DNA from: Chitinophaga sancti
GTDB lineage: Bacteria; Bacteroidota; Bacteroidia; Chitinophagales; Chitinophagaceae
Direction: 5' to 3'
DNA length: 64,000 bases
Assembly: GCF_034424315.1 (NCBI RefSeq)
Contig: NZ_CP139972.1
Location: forward strand, 4,216,001 to 4,280,000
Shown here: piece by piece, positions 52,110 through 61,963 of the stretch
Numbering within the stretch: position 1 is the first letter of the stretch
How the letters are laid out: every line of letters starts with the position of its first letter
The notes under the pieces: model-generated
The model's input: only the letters and a program-made list of their open reading frames with translations
The model's database searches: none
Told to the model about the DNA's origin: nothing
Position numbers and translations under genes: made by a program

Positions 52110-53552
52110 CTATTTTTTCTTATTTTCCAGCAATACCATCGGCATATGAATATTCCAGCCCGGTTCATACCCCTCCTGGATGATAAATCCCCTCGAATAA
52201 CTACCCAATACCAGGTCTATATCCCCATCTTTGTCATAGTCTCCCGCCGCCATACAGATCCACCTGCCCTGCGCAGCAAGATTCGCAACTGCATGAGGTT
52301 CAAATAATAAGAACTTCTTTTGTTCAAAATAAATGAACTTCTCCGCTGGGTTATTCTTCAAATCCGCAAAGAAAGCAATCGTTGCAAGGTCCAGGTCGCC
52401 ATCCTGATCAAAATCAGCCGCAATCACTTTTGTACAACCATTCACCGGGTAAAAGAAATCAGGTTTATCCACATTAAATTTGAAATTCCCCTTGTTCAGA
52501 AAAACGTACACTCCATGGTAAGGCTTCAGGACCATTGAATAATCACCATTATCCCCTGCCGTGTAAATGATATCCAGCTTACCATCCTTATTCAGATCTG
52601 CCAGCTGGAAACTTGTAGAACCATATACCGGGGGAAAACGAAGTACCTGCTCACTGCTAAAGCCACCTTTCTTATCATTCAGGAATAACCAGATCCCCTC
52701 ATCATCATACGCAAACAAAGCCATCATATCGGGATAACCATCATTGTTAAAATCGCCGGTCTCCGCATGAATTGCACCCGGAACATCCCGGATCGTTTTC
52801 CGGGTTTTCTCATTCAGCAAATACAAGCCACCACTCTTATGCCCAAAACCCAGACAGATATAATCCTTACCAAATGGCAGGGTTTGCACCGGCCTTGGCA
52901 GCCCCATAGCTATAGTATGTACCCGCTCCTCCTCCGGAGACAAGGGCGTCACTTTCCAAATCACACCCGAAAGCTGATCTACCGCCCTCAGATTACCTAT
53001 ACAGGTGAGAATACCGGTATCAGGTGCAATCCAGGTCAGATCCACACCTGTAGATTGCAGGTCAATGACTTGCTGTAATTGTGCCCCCTCCCATTTAAAC
53101 AGTGCTGCCGTCTTGCCATTTTCAGCACTTGAATACACCCTCCCTGTAAATGGATCAATAGACACCATGGTAGTAGTCGCCCTGTAAATTGTATCATCCA
53201 CCTCCACAGGGGTATGTACCACAAATAAGGAAGCATCCTCTTTCAGTACTGGGGTCACTGATTGCAAAGAATCAGGAGCCAGCTCTTTATAATACTTCAC
53301 AATCTCATTCCATTCAGTAATGGAGATGCCCCCCTTACCCGAATAATACTGATTGTCATCCCACACTCCTATTCCTAATTTAGGTGCCATGGCTGGCAAT
53401 ACATGCTTCAACCAGGTCTCTTTATCCAACAGGGATGGTGACACAGCCAAATGACAACTACTACAATTTTTTTCAGCTAATACCTCGCCCCTGGATCTGC
53501 TTTTACAGGAGAAAATGATAACGAGGAATACAAATGGAATATATCTAAGCAT
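52110..53552 (-). CDS. Lipoprotein joining a cytochrome c heme motif to FG-GAP repeats
   Basis: 480 aa. Lipoprotein signal MLRYIPFVFLVIIFSC. Residues 30-34 read CSSCH, a covalent heme c site, within a short cytochrome-like segment (to about 95). The rest is a beta-propeller with FG-GAP/VCBS calcium-binding loops: DFNNDGYPDMM, DLNKDGKLDII, DFDQDGDLDLA and DYDKDGDIDLV. No distant axial Met is obvious, although Met occurs at APAMAPKLG-like positions. It follows the third susCD pair on the same strand but is cut off from it by a strong terminator. Its role could be redox-linked glycan or protein binding on the surface. Confidence 0.85.
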   Translation of the reverse strand: MLRYIPFVFLVIIFSCKSRSRGEVLAEKNCSSCHLAVSPSLLDKETWLKHVLPAMAPKLGIGVWDDNQYYSGKGGISITEWNEIVKYYKELAPDSLQSVTPVLKEDASLFVVHTPVEVDDTIYRATTTMVSIDPFTGRVYSSAENGKTAALFKWEGAQLQQVIDLQSTGVDLTWIAPDTGILTCIGNLRAVDQLSGVIWKVTPLSPEEERVHTIAMGLPRPVQTLPFGKDYICLGFGHKSGGLYLLNEKTRKTIRDVPGAIHAETGDFNNDGYPDMMALFAYDDEGIWLFLNDKKGGFSSEQVLRFPPVYGSTSFQLADLNKDGKLDIIYTAGDNGDYSMVLKPYHGVYVFLNKGNFKFNVDKPDFFYPVNGCTKVIAADFDQDGDLDLATIAFFADLKNNPAEKFIYFEQKKFLLFEPHAVANLAAQGRWICMAAGDYDKDGDIDLVLGSYSRGFIIQEGYEPGWNIHMPMVLLENKKK

Positions 53553-53570
53553 ACATTACAAGTTAAAAAA

Positions 53571-53607
53571 AATTACGAATGGCAGCACATGGCCGCCATT
53601 CGTAATT
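53571..53607 (-). terminator. Intrinsic terminator between third susD and the FG-GAP gene
   Basis: Perfect 13-base arms AATTACGAATGGC (53571-53583) and GCCATTCGTAATT (53595-53607), loop of 11, with eight A at about 53565-53572 forming the U-run on the minus strand. It ends only 13 bases before the next start codon. Confidence 0.9.
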
Positions 53608-53681
53608 CAACTGCCCCGGATTAAGAGGCTCCCGTATTGACGGGCTCATTCATCACTCAATGAGAACTTTAAGTTTTATTG

Positions 53682-55466
53682 TTAATAGCCTTTATTTTGC
53701 TCCAGTGTTTTCGCGCTACCACTCACACTCAGGTCAATCTGACGCTGAGGGATCGGATAATGTTCATTTCTGCCAGTCACAAACTTACCACCAGTGATGT
53801 CGGTCGTAATTTTGGACTCATACGTAAAGAACTTGGTCAGCTCAGTACCGGCAATACCCCAACGTACTAAGTCAAAATATCGCTGTCCTTCCATCGCCAA
53901 CTCCAGCTTGCGCTCAAAGTAAATGGCCTTCAGGGAGTAATTTTTACCTCCAGCAGCAAAGGTGCCGGCAGGATAAGTGGCTACTACATACTTAGCAGCT
54001 GGCGTTGTTGAGAAACCACCCATCGGCGTTGCATCATTGGTGTATTTGTACACAGCAGTAGCCGGTTTACCAGCCCTGGTACGCACCAGGTTTACATAAG
54101 TCTCTGCTGTACCATAGTTACCCAGGTTGGCCTCTGTCTCTGCTGCCTGCAGCAATACATCTGAATAACGAATCAACACGATATTGATGGCAGATCCCGG
54201 TGCCCATGAATTCGCATCCTTATACTTATCCTGGTTATACTGCCAGTATACATTCTTCTTAGGTGCATACGGACCAGCATAATCCTGGTCACGCACCCAT
54301 GAACGACCCGGGTGATTACCCCAGTCCAGGTAAGGAATACCCCTACGACCTACTGTCCAGTCTAATCTTGGATCCAGGTTACCCGCATCCGGAGTAAATG
54401 GCTCAGTAGACAGGATCTTCATATCATTTTTCACAGCATGATCATTATAATCATCCAGGTAAGGCAACCCACCATCATCAGTACGATATGAATTCACCAG
54501 TTCTTGTGTAGGCTGATAGAATCCACAACAACCAAATGGACTGTTATATGGGAAGTTCAGCATCTCACCCTGATTACCATTGGCAATAGAACCAGTACCA
54601 TCGTTGGCTGCCATCTGAATCGCAAATACTGACTCCTTATTATTCTTGGCAGCAGGATCGAAGTTGTCCTCAAAACGATCTGTCAATCCATAAGACAGCC
54701 CATTTGATGTCTTACCCTTTGTAGTGATGAGATCAAAAAGCGGTTTAGCAGCCGTCCATTTAGCTTCAAATACATAGGTCTTGGCAAGATAACAGGCAGC
54801 AGCCCATTTATTCGCACGACCTACATTACTCTGTGTTTCAGGCAGGTTATCATAAGCAAACTGGAAATCAGCTTCGATCTTAGGCCAGATATCCACATTA
54901 TTAGGCTGCTTGTAATCATCTATTTTCGTTTCATCAACCCATGGAACTTTGTCATACATCTTCTTCAGTTCAAAGTAGAAATGACCTCGCAGGAACAAAG
55001 CCTGTGCTTTCACACCGGTTTTCTCAGCATCTGTCATACCTGTAGCAGCAGGCAGTAAAGACAACAATGTATTTATCCTGGATACCCCTTCGAATAACAC
55101 CTGCCATTTGGTATTGAAGAAACCATTACTGGGATCAAAGTTGCCAACAGCAATCTGGCTCACTGGCGGCTGGTCAGTAGCATCACTCCCCTTATGTGCA
55201 TCGCCGGCAGCTACGCTACCATAGATCCAGTTACTCGGAGCAGCTTCCCATGGGTTCCCCCCATTGAGGGCTGTAGTACCGCTGTTCTGGCCATCCAGCG
55301 CAGCATAGGAACCTACAAGCAATGCTTCAATACCATCTTTATTTTGCAGGTCAGAACCCTGCAATGCCCCCTGAGGACTGCGCTCCAGGAAACTCTTGCT
55401 GCACGCATCTACCAGTATGGCAGTAGACATCACTGCCGCTATGACTATATATTTTGATTTTATCAT
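53682..55466 (-). CDS. SusD/RagB-family lipoprotein (third locus)
   Basis: 594 aa. Lipoprotein signal MIKSKYIVIAAVMSTAILVDAC, lipobox VDAC. SusD helices include AQALFLRGHFYFELKKMYDK and the C-terminal half has KLELAMEGQRYFDLVRWG and HYPIPQRQIDLSVSG, ending LEQNKGY. It is the surface glycan-binding partner of the SusC encoded 21 bases upstream (55488-58733). No glycosidase is in the same run, so the substrate cannot be inferred. Confidence 0.95.
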   Translation of the reverse strand: MIKSKYIVIAAVMSTAILVDACSKSFLERSPQGALQGSDLQNKDGIEALLVGSYAALDGQNSGTTALNGGNPWEAAPSNWIYGSVAAGDAHKGSDATDQPPVSQIAVGNFDPSNGFFNTKWQVLFEGVSRINTLLSLLPAATGMTDAEKTGVKAQALFLRGHFYFELKKMYDKVPWVDETKIDDYKQPNNVDIWPKIEADFQFAYDNLPETQSNVGRANKWAAACYLAKTYVFEAKWTAAKPLFDLITTKGKTSNGLSYGLTDRFEDNFDPAAKNNKESVFAIQMAANDGTGSIANGNQGEMLNFPYNSPFGCCGFYQPTQELVNSYRTDDGGLPYLDDYNDHAVKNDMKILSTEPFTPDAGNLDPRLDWTVGRRGIPYLDWGNHPGRSWVRDQDYAGPYAPKKNVYWQYNQDKYKDANSWAPGSAINIVLIRYSDVLLQAAETEANLGNYGTAETYVNLVRTRAGKPATAVYKYTNDATPMGGFSTTPAAKYVVATYPAGTFAAGGKNYSLKAIYFERKLELAMEGQRYFDLVRWGIAGTELTKFFTYESKITTDITGGKFVTGRNEHYPIPQRQIDLSVSGSAKTLEQNKGY

Positions 55467-55487
55467 TGTTAGCGATTTTTAACAGTT

Positions 55488-58400
55488 TCAGAATCCAACA
55501 TTTACGCCTACCAGGTACTGACGCTGATTAGGATAAGCTCCTTCATCCAGACCGAAATTGGTAGTACCACCAGAGATCTCAGGATCTATACCTTTATACT
55601 TCGTAATGGTGAACAGGTTCGCTGCCTGTACATAGATGCGGAAGCGATCAATACCTACTCTCTTCAATGTTGAAGATGGCAAAGTATAACCCAGGCCAAT
55701 GTTCTTCGCCCTGAGGTAAGAACCGTTTTCTACGAGGTAAGAGTTAGGAACGTTGTTCGTACTGAAAGAGTTGCCATTTTCCTGGATAGGTGCAGTAGCA
55801 TTGTGGTGATCTGGTCTCCATGAATCGTAGAGGGCTGTCTTGCTCTTTACACCCGCAAAGTTTGCATAGTAGTCAGTCCACCAGCGAACCTGGTTCCAGA
55901 TCTCATTGCCCTGTACACCATACATGAAAATGGTAAAATCAAAGTTCTTATAATCGAGCTCCAGGTTCAGACCGTAGCTGAAATCCGGATTTGGATTACC
56001 AAGGAAAGTTCTGTCAGCTTCAGTAATATGACCATCGCCATTGATATCCGCATAACGGAAACGACCCAGCGCAGCCTGTGACTGGTATTCTGCTCCTGTC
56101 ACACCTGTTGCTTTCTCTGCTTCCTTATTGGCATTAGTGATCTCGGAAGCCTCATTCCAGAAGCCAATCACTTTATAACCAAAGAAGCTGGATACCGGCT
56201 GACCTACTGCGTTACGGATGATATAGCTACCATTGAAACGACGTGACTCCTGGTCGAAGTAAGGCGCATCATAAGAGATAGCTACAATCTTGTTCTTGAA
56301 AGTAGTCAGTGTTGCATTGGCTTTCATTGTCAGATCTTTCGTCAGGTGAATACCTGTAGCTGTCAATGACAGATCGATACCATGGTTTTCCATCTGTGCA
56401 ATGTTCACAGTAGGAGGATCCGTACGACCCGCAGTAGCAGAGATCTCAGGTTTGTACAGCAGGTCCTTTACTTTCTTGCTGTAATAGTCAACACTCATTT
56501 CCAGTTTACCTTTCAGGAAGCTCGCATCCAAACCGATATTGGAGTTGACATTGCTTTCCCATTTCGCATTCGGGTTACCGATGTGTGTTTTGGTGAAACC
56601 AGAAACCAGTGTATTAGATGTACCATTCAGGTCATAGAAAGAAGAACCTTTGTTCAGACCATATTGTGTAAATGCATTCGCACTTTCCACGTTCAACTGG
56701 TTACCCATGATACCATAACCACCACGGATTTTTAAATCAGACAGCCAGGAAACATCTTTCAGGAAAGCCTCCTGAGAAATACGCCAACCTGCGCTCACAG
56801 CCGGGAACCAGCCATAGCGGAAGTTGTCACCAAACTTACTGGAACCATCACGGCGAATAACAGCACCCAGCAGGTAACGATCATTGTAACTATAATCCAC
56901 ACGACCAAACAGGGAGAACAATCCATCAGAATAAGTTCCACTGCCATTGGTCACAGTACCTGTACCAGTGGATAGATTGGTAAAGTTAGGATCAAAGATG
57001 AAGTAACTCTGCGTAGTACCAGTGAGGGAACGACCATGGTTGTCATAAGCCTCAGAACCTATCAGCGCAGTGATATTATGTCTGCCAAATTTCTGATGGT
57101 AAGTCAGGGTATTGGTCCAGGTCCAGTTATAACCACTGCTGGCACCTTCTGTGAATGAATTCACTTTATTGTTTTCCGCATTTTCATATTCAGGGAAGGT
57201 GAATGTATGCGTGCTTGCAGAGAAGACTTCACCACCGAATGAGGTACGGAGTGTGAATACTTTCAGCACATCAGCTTCCAGGTATACATTACCCAGGAGG
57301 CGATTACCTATGCCTTTGTTGTTGCGGATACGATCCTGGATGGCAACAGGGTTACGTGCATTACCCAGCTGCGCACTGTTTGTACTGAAGGAACCACCAT
57401 AGTTACCTTTGATGTCGTATACCGGAATGATAGGCTGTTCGCGGAATGCCATACCAATACCACTACCTTCAGTGAGTGCATCGATCTGCGGGTTATCGAT
57501 CACAGAATACTCGAGGTTCTCCCCGATTCTCACATGCTCTCCAATATTGAAACTGCTGTTAGAACGGATAGAGTAACGCTTCAGGTAAGTATTCTTTAAC
57601 GTTCCCTGTTGATTGGAATAATAAAAAGAGAGGAAATAACTACCCTGCTCGCTGGCACCACTCACAGAAATATTGTGACTGGTTGTTGGCGCTGGCTTGA
57701 ATATTTCATGGAACCAGTCAGTACCTTGTTTGTTCGCTTTGGTAATGCGGTAAAAACCATCGAGGTCTGAAGGGTTCTTATAATAAGGATCTACCTTGTA
57801 ACGAGAAGGATCAGTACCCGGATCACCTTCTTTCAAACCACCTGGCGCGATATAATCAGGTAATACAGGGGTAGCACCGGAACCATACAATCCATCGTTG
57901 TACACAACATTCGGATCCGTATTTTTCAGCGCCATCCATTTCAGGTTAGCCTGTTCCTGGGAATTCAGCAGGTGCCATACATTACCACCTTTAGGTACCT
58001 GGCGACCATAGAAAGCATCGTATGTTACTTTTACTTTGCCTGATTTTCCTTTTTTAGTGGTGATGATGATCACACCATTTGCCGCCCTGGCACCATAGAT
58101 GGAGGCAGAACCTGCATCTTTCAGTACCTGCATGGACTCCACGTCATTCGGATTGATGTCCACAATATTCTGCGTTGGCACACCATCAATAACATAGAGC
58201 GGAGTGTTGTTACCAAAAGTATTCACACCACGGATACGTACCTGAGGCTCTTCTCCGGGCTGACCGGAACCGAGTACCATGATACCGGATACCTGCCCCT
58301 GCAACTGGTTGCTTACCTGTGCAGTGGGTTGACGTGTGATCTGTTCTACATTTACAACAGATACAGCACCTGTCAGGTCTTTTTTACGTTGCACAGCATA

Positions 58401-58733
58401 ACCTGTTACAACTACTTCATCAAGGGATCCGATTTTTTCGGAAAGAATAACGTCGACTGTAGGTCCGTCACCAACACGAACTTCCTGTGAAGTGTAGCCG
58501 ACAAAAGAGAAAACGAGGACATCACCTTTCTTAGCCTGTATGGTGTAATGTCCATTGGGATCGGTGGCGCCACCTCTGTTTGAACCTTTTACGGCAACAG
58601 TCACCCCGGGCAAGGGATTACCTGAGGCATTGTCAGTAACTTTACCAGTTATACGGGTTTGGGCGAGGACGTTACCGGCAAGCAGCAACAAGGCCCAGCA
58701 CCATATAATGGTGCGGCATACATGTTTCTTCAT
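55488..58733 (-). CDS. SusC/RagA-family TonB-linked transporter (third locus)
   Basis: 1081 aa from the ATG at 58733 (MKKHVCRTIIWCWALLLLAG), which gives a normal signal peptide; an earlier in-frame start at 58808 is less likely. No STN domain. Carboxypeptidase-like domain about 28-105 (GKVTDNASGNPLPGVTVAVK), signature VVVTGYAVQRKKDLTGAVSV, plug about 110-225 (SASIYGARAANGVIIITTKK), and barrel ending VGVNVGF. Same strand and order as susD and the FG-GAP lipoprotein. No sigma/FecR pair or operator was recognised upstream. Confidence 0.95.
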   Translation of the reverse strand: MKKHVCRTIIWCWALLLLAGNVLAQTRITGKVTDNASGNPLPGVTVAVKGSNRGGATDPNGHYTIQAKKGDVLVFSFVGYTSQEVRVGDGPTVDVILSEKIGSLDEVVVTGYAVQRKKDLTGAVSVVNVEQITRQPTAQVSNQLQGQVSGIMVLGSGQPGEEPQVRIRGVNTFGNNTPLYVIDGVPTQNIVDINPNDVESMQVLKDAGSASIYGARAANGVIIITTKKGKSGKVKVTYDAFYGRQVPKGGNVWHLLNSQEQANLKWMALKNTDPNVVYNDGLYGSGATPVLPDYIAPGGLKEGDPGTDPSRYKVDPYYKNPSDLDGFYRITKANKQGTDWFHEIFKPAPTTSHNISVSGASEQGSYFLSFYYSNQQGTLKNTYLKRYSIRSNSSFNIGEHVRIGENLEYSVIDNPQIDALTEGSGIGMAFREQPIIPVYDIKGNYGGSFSTNSAQLGNARNPVAIQDRIRNNKGIGNRLLGNVYLEADVLKVFTLRTSFGGEVFSASTHTFTFPEYENAENNKVNSFTEGASSGYNWTWTNTLTYHQKFGRHNITALIGSEAYDNHGRSLTGTTQSYFIFDPNFTNLSTGTGTVTNGSGTYSDGLFSLFGRVDYSYNDRYLLGAVIRRDGSSKFGDNFRYGWFPAVSAGWRISQEAFLKDVSWLSDLKIRGGYGIMGNQLNVESANAFTQYGLNKGSSFYDLNGTSNTLVSGFTKTHIGNPNAKWESNVNSNIGLDASFLKGKLEMSVDYYSKKVKDLLYKPEISATAGRTDPPTVNIAQMENHGIDLSLTATGIHLTKDLTMKANATLTTFKNKIVAISYDAPYFDQESRRFNGSYIIRNAVGQPVSSFFGYKVIGFWNEASEITNANKEAEKATGVTGAEYQSQAALGRFRYADINGDGHITEADRTFLGNPNPDFSYGLNLELDYKNFDFTIFMYGVQGNEIWNQVRWWTDYYANFAGVKSKTALYDSWRPDHHNATAPIQENGNSFSTNNVPNSYLVENGSYLRAKNIGLGYTLPSSTLKRVGIDRFRIYVQAANLFTITKYKGIDPEISGGTTNFGLDEGAYPNQRQYLVGVNVGF

Positions 58734-59233
58734 AACGTGAAACGTTGTTTTTTTAAGGTGAATGAATGGCCAGATCGGGGTCTTTCCGTTGAGAAAAAGA
58801 CACGCCAATAAAAGCCGGGTTACAGCATAATCCGGGTAATTAAAAGGGTTTTGCTAAAATGCCAGTCTTAGAAATACTAATGCTCATCGCACTGCCCGCG
58901 AACGCAGTGTGGTTGTGTTACAATTCCGGTCAAGGTTTATTTTAATTGGGTATTTTACTACAGCACTAATTCAAATGGGCACAAATGCACAGGCAAACTA
59001 CATACTACAGCTTGTTGTCATGTCATAACGTTTAGAGAATTCGTGGATATTAGACTTTGGTTACATTTACCAAATTAACACATTCATTTGTTTTATGCAA
59101 GGAATTTTTTTCAAGGATAACATTTCACTTTGAATTTATTCTGGCAAACCGCAGGACCATAGCAGATCTCCGCGTAGTTACCCCAGGTAACTGCGCAGAG
59201 ATCAGAATTATTAAATGTATTTTATACAATTAC
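58734..59233. other. Gap upstream of the third susC
   Basis: 500 bases. Contains a small hairpin CACTGC (58890-58895) / GCAGTG (58904-58909) and, near prfH, the hairpin 59165-59203. No -7 box for susC was found. Confidence 0.5.
59165..59203 (-). terminator. Hairpin after prfH, probable terminator
   Basis: 18-base arms (59165-59182 and 59186-59203) with one mismatch and one G-T pair, loop cca. No U-run on the minus strand. It lies 31 bases after the prfH stop. Confidence 0.55.
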
Positions 59234-59845
59234 TCACAACACTTCTTCAATTGTCTTCACAGCGCGTCCTCTCTCCAGTTCATTGTGTTCCTGCCATTGC
59301 TCCTGTTGCTGCTGAATGAGTTTCTCACCCTGCCATGCCTGTACTTTTGCTTCCAGCCGTTTCAGGCAAAGTTGCTTATTCTCCCACTGAGAACGACTAT
59401 CCATTGCCAGCACCTGTATGCCGGATGGAATATGCGTACCCCGAACAGCAGTTTCCACTTTATTCACATTCTGCCCACCAGGACCCGATGCCCTGCATGT
59501 TTCCATTCTTACATCCGCCATGTTGAACTGCATCTGCTTCGCAATGTCAAAGAATGCCACTCCCACAAACCAATTCTTACGTTTGTGAAATTTTCTATAA
59601 GGACTCTTTGAAATCCACTGCACAGTGCCTGACCATTCTTTTGATAAACTATCTATATCACCACTTACTGATATCAATGTGGATAAGAAAGTTCCTTTCA
59701 GGTCACCCGGTGTACTATCAAGTAATTCTATTTCAATACCTGCCTTCCGGCATTGTGCAAATAACTTTTCTGTTACTTTGGCAACCACCCTGCTACATTC
59801 TGCAGGACCTCTGCCAGCAGTAATTTGTATAATAGCTTTGTCCAT
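59234..59845 (-). CDS. prfH: Peptide chain release factor homologue PrfH
   Basis: 203 aa, shorter than RF1/RF2 because the codon-reading domain is missing. The hydrolysis domain is intact: RASGPGGQNVNKVETAV with GGQ at 123-125, followed by a basic C-terminal tail. PrfH releases peptides from ribosomes whose 16S rRNA has been cut in the decoding centre, and the partner ligase then repairs the cut; this is known for the PrfH-RtcB pair. The gene starts 3 bases after rtcB, so the two are translated together. Confidence 0.92.
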   Translation of the reverse strand: MDKAIIQITAGRGPAECSRVVAKVTEKLFAQCRKAGIEIELLDSTPGDLKGTFLSTLISVSGDIDSLSKEWSGTVQWISKSPYRKFHKRKNWFVGVAFFDIAKQMQFNMADVRMETCRASGPGGQNVNKVETAVRGTHIPSGIQVLAMDSRSQWENKQLCLKRLEAKVQAWQGEKLIQQQQEQWQEHNELERGRAVKTIEEVL

Positions 59846-59848
59846 TAC

Positions 59849-61249
59849 TTATTCTTTATACATTCTTACAATACGGGGAACAAATCTTCCCTCAATGTTT
59901 ACCAGATCCTGCTGTGCATCTATGACACGTTCAATATCTTTATACGCCAGCGGATTTTCTTCTACGCTGCCTCCTATTAGGGTGACGTTGGCATCTGCCA
60001 ACATCTTCTTAAGAGCAGACATCGTTACACTTTCTTTTGCGCGCTTACGACTCATCGCCCTGCCTGCACCATGTGCAGCAGAGTATAAGGAAGCAGGCAC
60101 GCCTTTACCTGATACGAGATAGGCAGCAGTCGTCATGCTACCAGGTATAATACCTAATTCACCAGCATGTGCAGGGGTAGCTCCTTTACGATGAATGATC
60201 ACCTTCCGACCATCTGCCAATGTATCTTCCCAGGCAAAATTGTGATGATTTTCTATGGTAGCAAGGGCCTGCAAACCTGTTGCCTTCAGCAGGTTTGCAT
60301 GGATCCTGTCATGACATGCTTTGGCATAATCACCCGCTAACTGCATGCTCATCCAATACTCCTGCCCCGCTTCGGTATCCATATCTAACCACGCAAGTTG
60401 CTGTGCTTCTCTGGGCAACTTACAGGTATCCATCGCGATCTTTGTATAATACTGTGCAATGCTGGCACCTAAACCTCTGCTACCTGAGTGAGATAAAAGA
60501 GCGAGGTATTCACCAGCAGCAATACCTGTTGCATTGTCTTCATTCAAGGTAATGAAACCGAATTCCACAAAGTGATTGCCGGTACCTGAAGTACCTAATT
60601 GCCTGGCAGCTTTACCTTGTAACTTTCTCAGCAGATCTGTTGCTTTGAAAGTTGGATGATCTAACACAGCATGTTCCTGCTCAATATCTAATCCACCTTC
60701 TAAACCGAAATGCGTGAATTCTTTCAAGGCAGTTTTCAACTGGAAACCATATCGCTTCATAAAGCTTTCGCCTGTATCTAATATTGAGAGAGCCATTCTG
60801 CACCCGATATCAATACCTACTGCATAAGGTATCACAGCATTGTGTGTAGCAAGTACACCACCAATAGGCAATCCATATCCTGTATGTGCATCAGGCATCA
60901 AAGCTCCCTGCACAGATACCGGCAGCGTCATGGCTGTTTCCATTTGTCTTCTGGCACCAGCTTCTATTTCTTTGGCACCATATACTTTCACATCACCTGC
61001 ATTTTCAAGCAGGGTATGTGCACGAAAGGGTTTTACAGGCACTTCATCCAGGAAAGTGGCTGCTATTTTTCCCAGTACTTCATCATTACGATAAGTAGCG
61101 GGGTTCTCTTTAATATCATTCAACAACGCGATCGCTTCTTCTTTAGAATGATGCTTAAAGTGTTTGGAGAATATATTAATAACAAGGCTCCGGGCACGAT
61201 CGTCTGTATAGCCGATCCTGCTGAGCTCTTTAGCTTTTAAACTGCTCAT
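59849..61249 (-). CDS. rtcB: RtcB-family RNA ligase, PrfH-linked type
   Basis: 466 aa from the ATG at 61249 (MSSLKAKELSRIGY); an ATG seven codons upstream at 61270 is also possible. RtcB joins RNA 2',3'-cyclic phosphate and 5'-OH ends with GTP and manganese. Visible: PDAHTGYGLPIGGVL, GIDIGCRMA with the metal-binding Cys, GTGNHFVEFG, LLSHSGSRGLGA, ENHHNFAWED, the loop RKGATPAHAGELGIIPGSM and the His-containing HGAGRAMSRKRA (guanylylation site). Its pairing with prfH marks it as the rRNA-repair form rather than a tRNA ligase. The leader to the promoter box is about 170 bases, with a small hairpin at 61329-61345. Confidence 0.94.
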   Translation of the reverse strand: MSSLKAKELSRIGYTDDRARSLVINIFSKHFKHHSKEEAIALLNDIKENPATYRNDEVLGKIAATFLDEVPVKPFRAHTLLENAGDVKVYGAKEIEAGARRQMETAMTLPVSVQGALMPDAHTGYGLPIGGVLATHNAVIPYAVGIDIGCRMALSILDTGESFMKRYGFQLKTALKEFTHFGLEGGLDIEQEHAVLDHPTFKATDLLRKLQGKAARQLGTSGTGNHFVEFGFITLNEDNATGIAAGEYLALLSHSGSRGLGASIAQYYTKIAMDTCKLPREAQQLAWLDMDTEAGQEYWMSMQLAGDYAKACHDRIHANLLKATGLQALATIENHHNFAWEDTLADGRKVIIHRKGATPAHAGELGIIPGSMTTAAYLVSGKGVPASLYSAAHGAGRAMSRKRAKESVTMSALKKMLADANVTLIGGSVEENPLAYKDIERVIDAQQDLVNIEGRFVPRIVRMYKE

Positions 61250-61424
61250 AAGAATGCTTCGTGCGGGCATAGCAATGCCGCAACTAAATTTTTATTCAGG
61301 AAAAATTAATTGGGAAAGGGGGGTGTCCTGCCGGACTAAGCGGCAAGATCGATGGGTGATATGTTGGTACGGTTCAGCATGATTCCTTGTGTTTTAAAAA
61401 GGTTATGAAATAAGGAATTCGGCG

Positions 61425-61432
61425 CAAAGGTA
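61425..61432 (-). promoter_or_regulatory. -7 promoter box of rtcB-prfH
   Basis: Plus strand CAAAGGTA, minus strand TACCTTTG, a match to TAnnTTTG. The transcript would have a leader of about 150-170 bases. An AT-rich tract follows upstream. Confidence 0.5.
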
Positions 61433-61479
61433 TATTTTTTTTATATATTGGTGAAATATTCTTCAACGCTCGTCTCTTT

Positions 61480-61851
61480 ATGAAAATATTCAACATCATC
61501 TGGTGCATCCTTTTCATCATCTTCGCAGGATTGCAATACAACGATCCGGATCCATATGTATGGATGCCTATTTATCTGTATGGTGCTGCATGTTGTGCAC
61601 TGGCAGCCAGGGGCAAATTTTACAGAAAAGCTTACATCACGGGCATAATAATATACCTCTGTTATGCAGTGTATAAGTTCTTTGACCAGAATGGCGTATT
61701 AGATTGGGCCACCAAACATCATGGAGAGAACATTGCTGAAACCATGAAAGCCTCGCAGCCATGGATAGAAGAAACCAGGGAATTCTTTGGACTGTTCATC
61801 CTGATTGCTGTACTGGTGATCAATTATATATATGCCGGACGTAAAAAGTAA
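61480..61851 (+). CDS. TMEM220-family membrane protein
   Basis: 123 aa. Four membrane helices: about 3-18 (IFNIIWCILFIIFAGL), 26-44 (VWMPIYLYGAACCALAARG), 51-68 (AYITGIIIYLCYAVYKFF) and 102-118 (FFGLFILIAVLVINYIY). The N-terminal GLQYNDPDPYVWMPIYLYGA is the mark of the transmembrane 220 family, found from bacteria to man with unknown function. It is divergent from rtcB with a 230-base gap and convergent with the gene at 62089-64000. Confidence 0.88.
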   Translation: MKIFNIIWCILFIIFAGLQYNDPDPYVWMPIYLYGAACCALAARGKFYRKAYITGIIIYLCYAVYKFFDQNGVLDWATKHHGENIAETMKASQPWIEETREFFGLFILIAVLVINYIYAGRKK

Positions 61852-61963
61852 TGACCAAAAATTCTCTTGCATAAAAGGAAAGCTGGTCTGGTCCAGCCCT
61901 TATGATAGGCAAGTACCTAAAAACTTGAAATGATTGATCTCAATTCCTGAAAGGGGGTTATTA

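Noticed and set aside
58890..58909. Small hairpin CACTGC/GCAGTG upstream of the third susC as an operator
   Set aside because: Six-base arms in 500 bases of intergenic DNA are easily found by chance and no second copy was seen.
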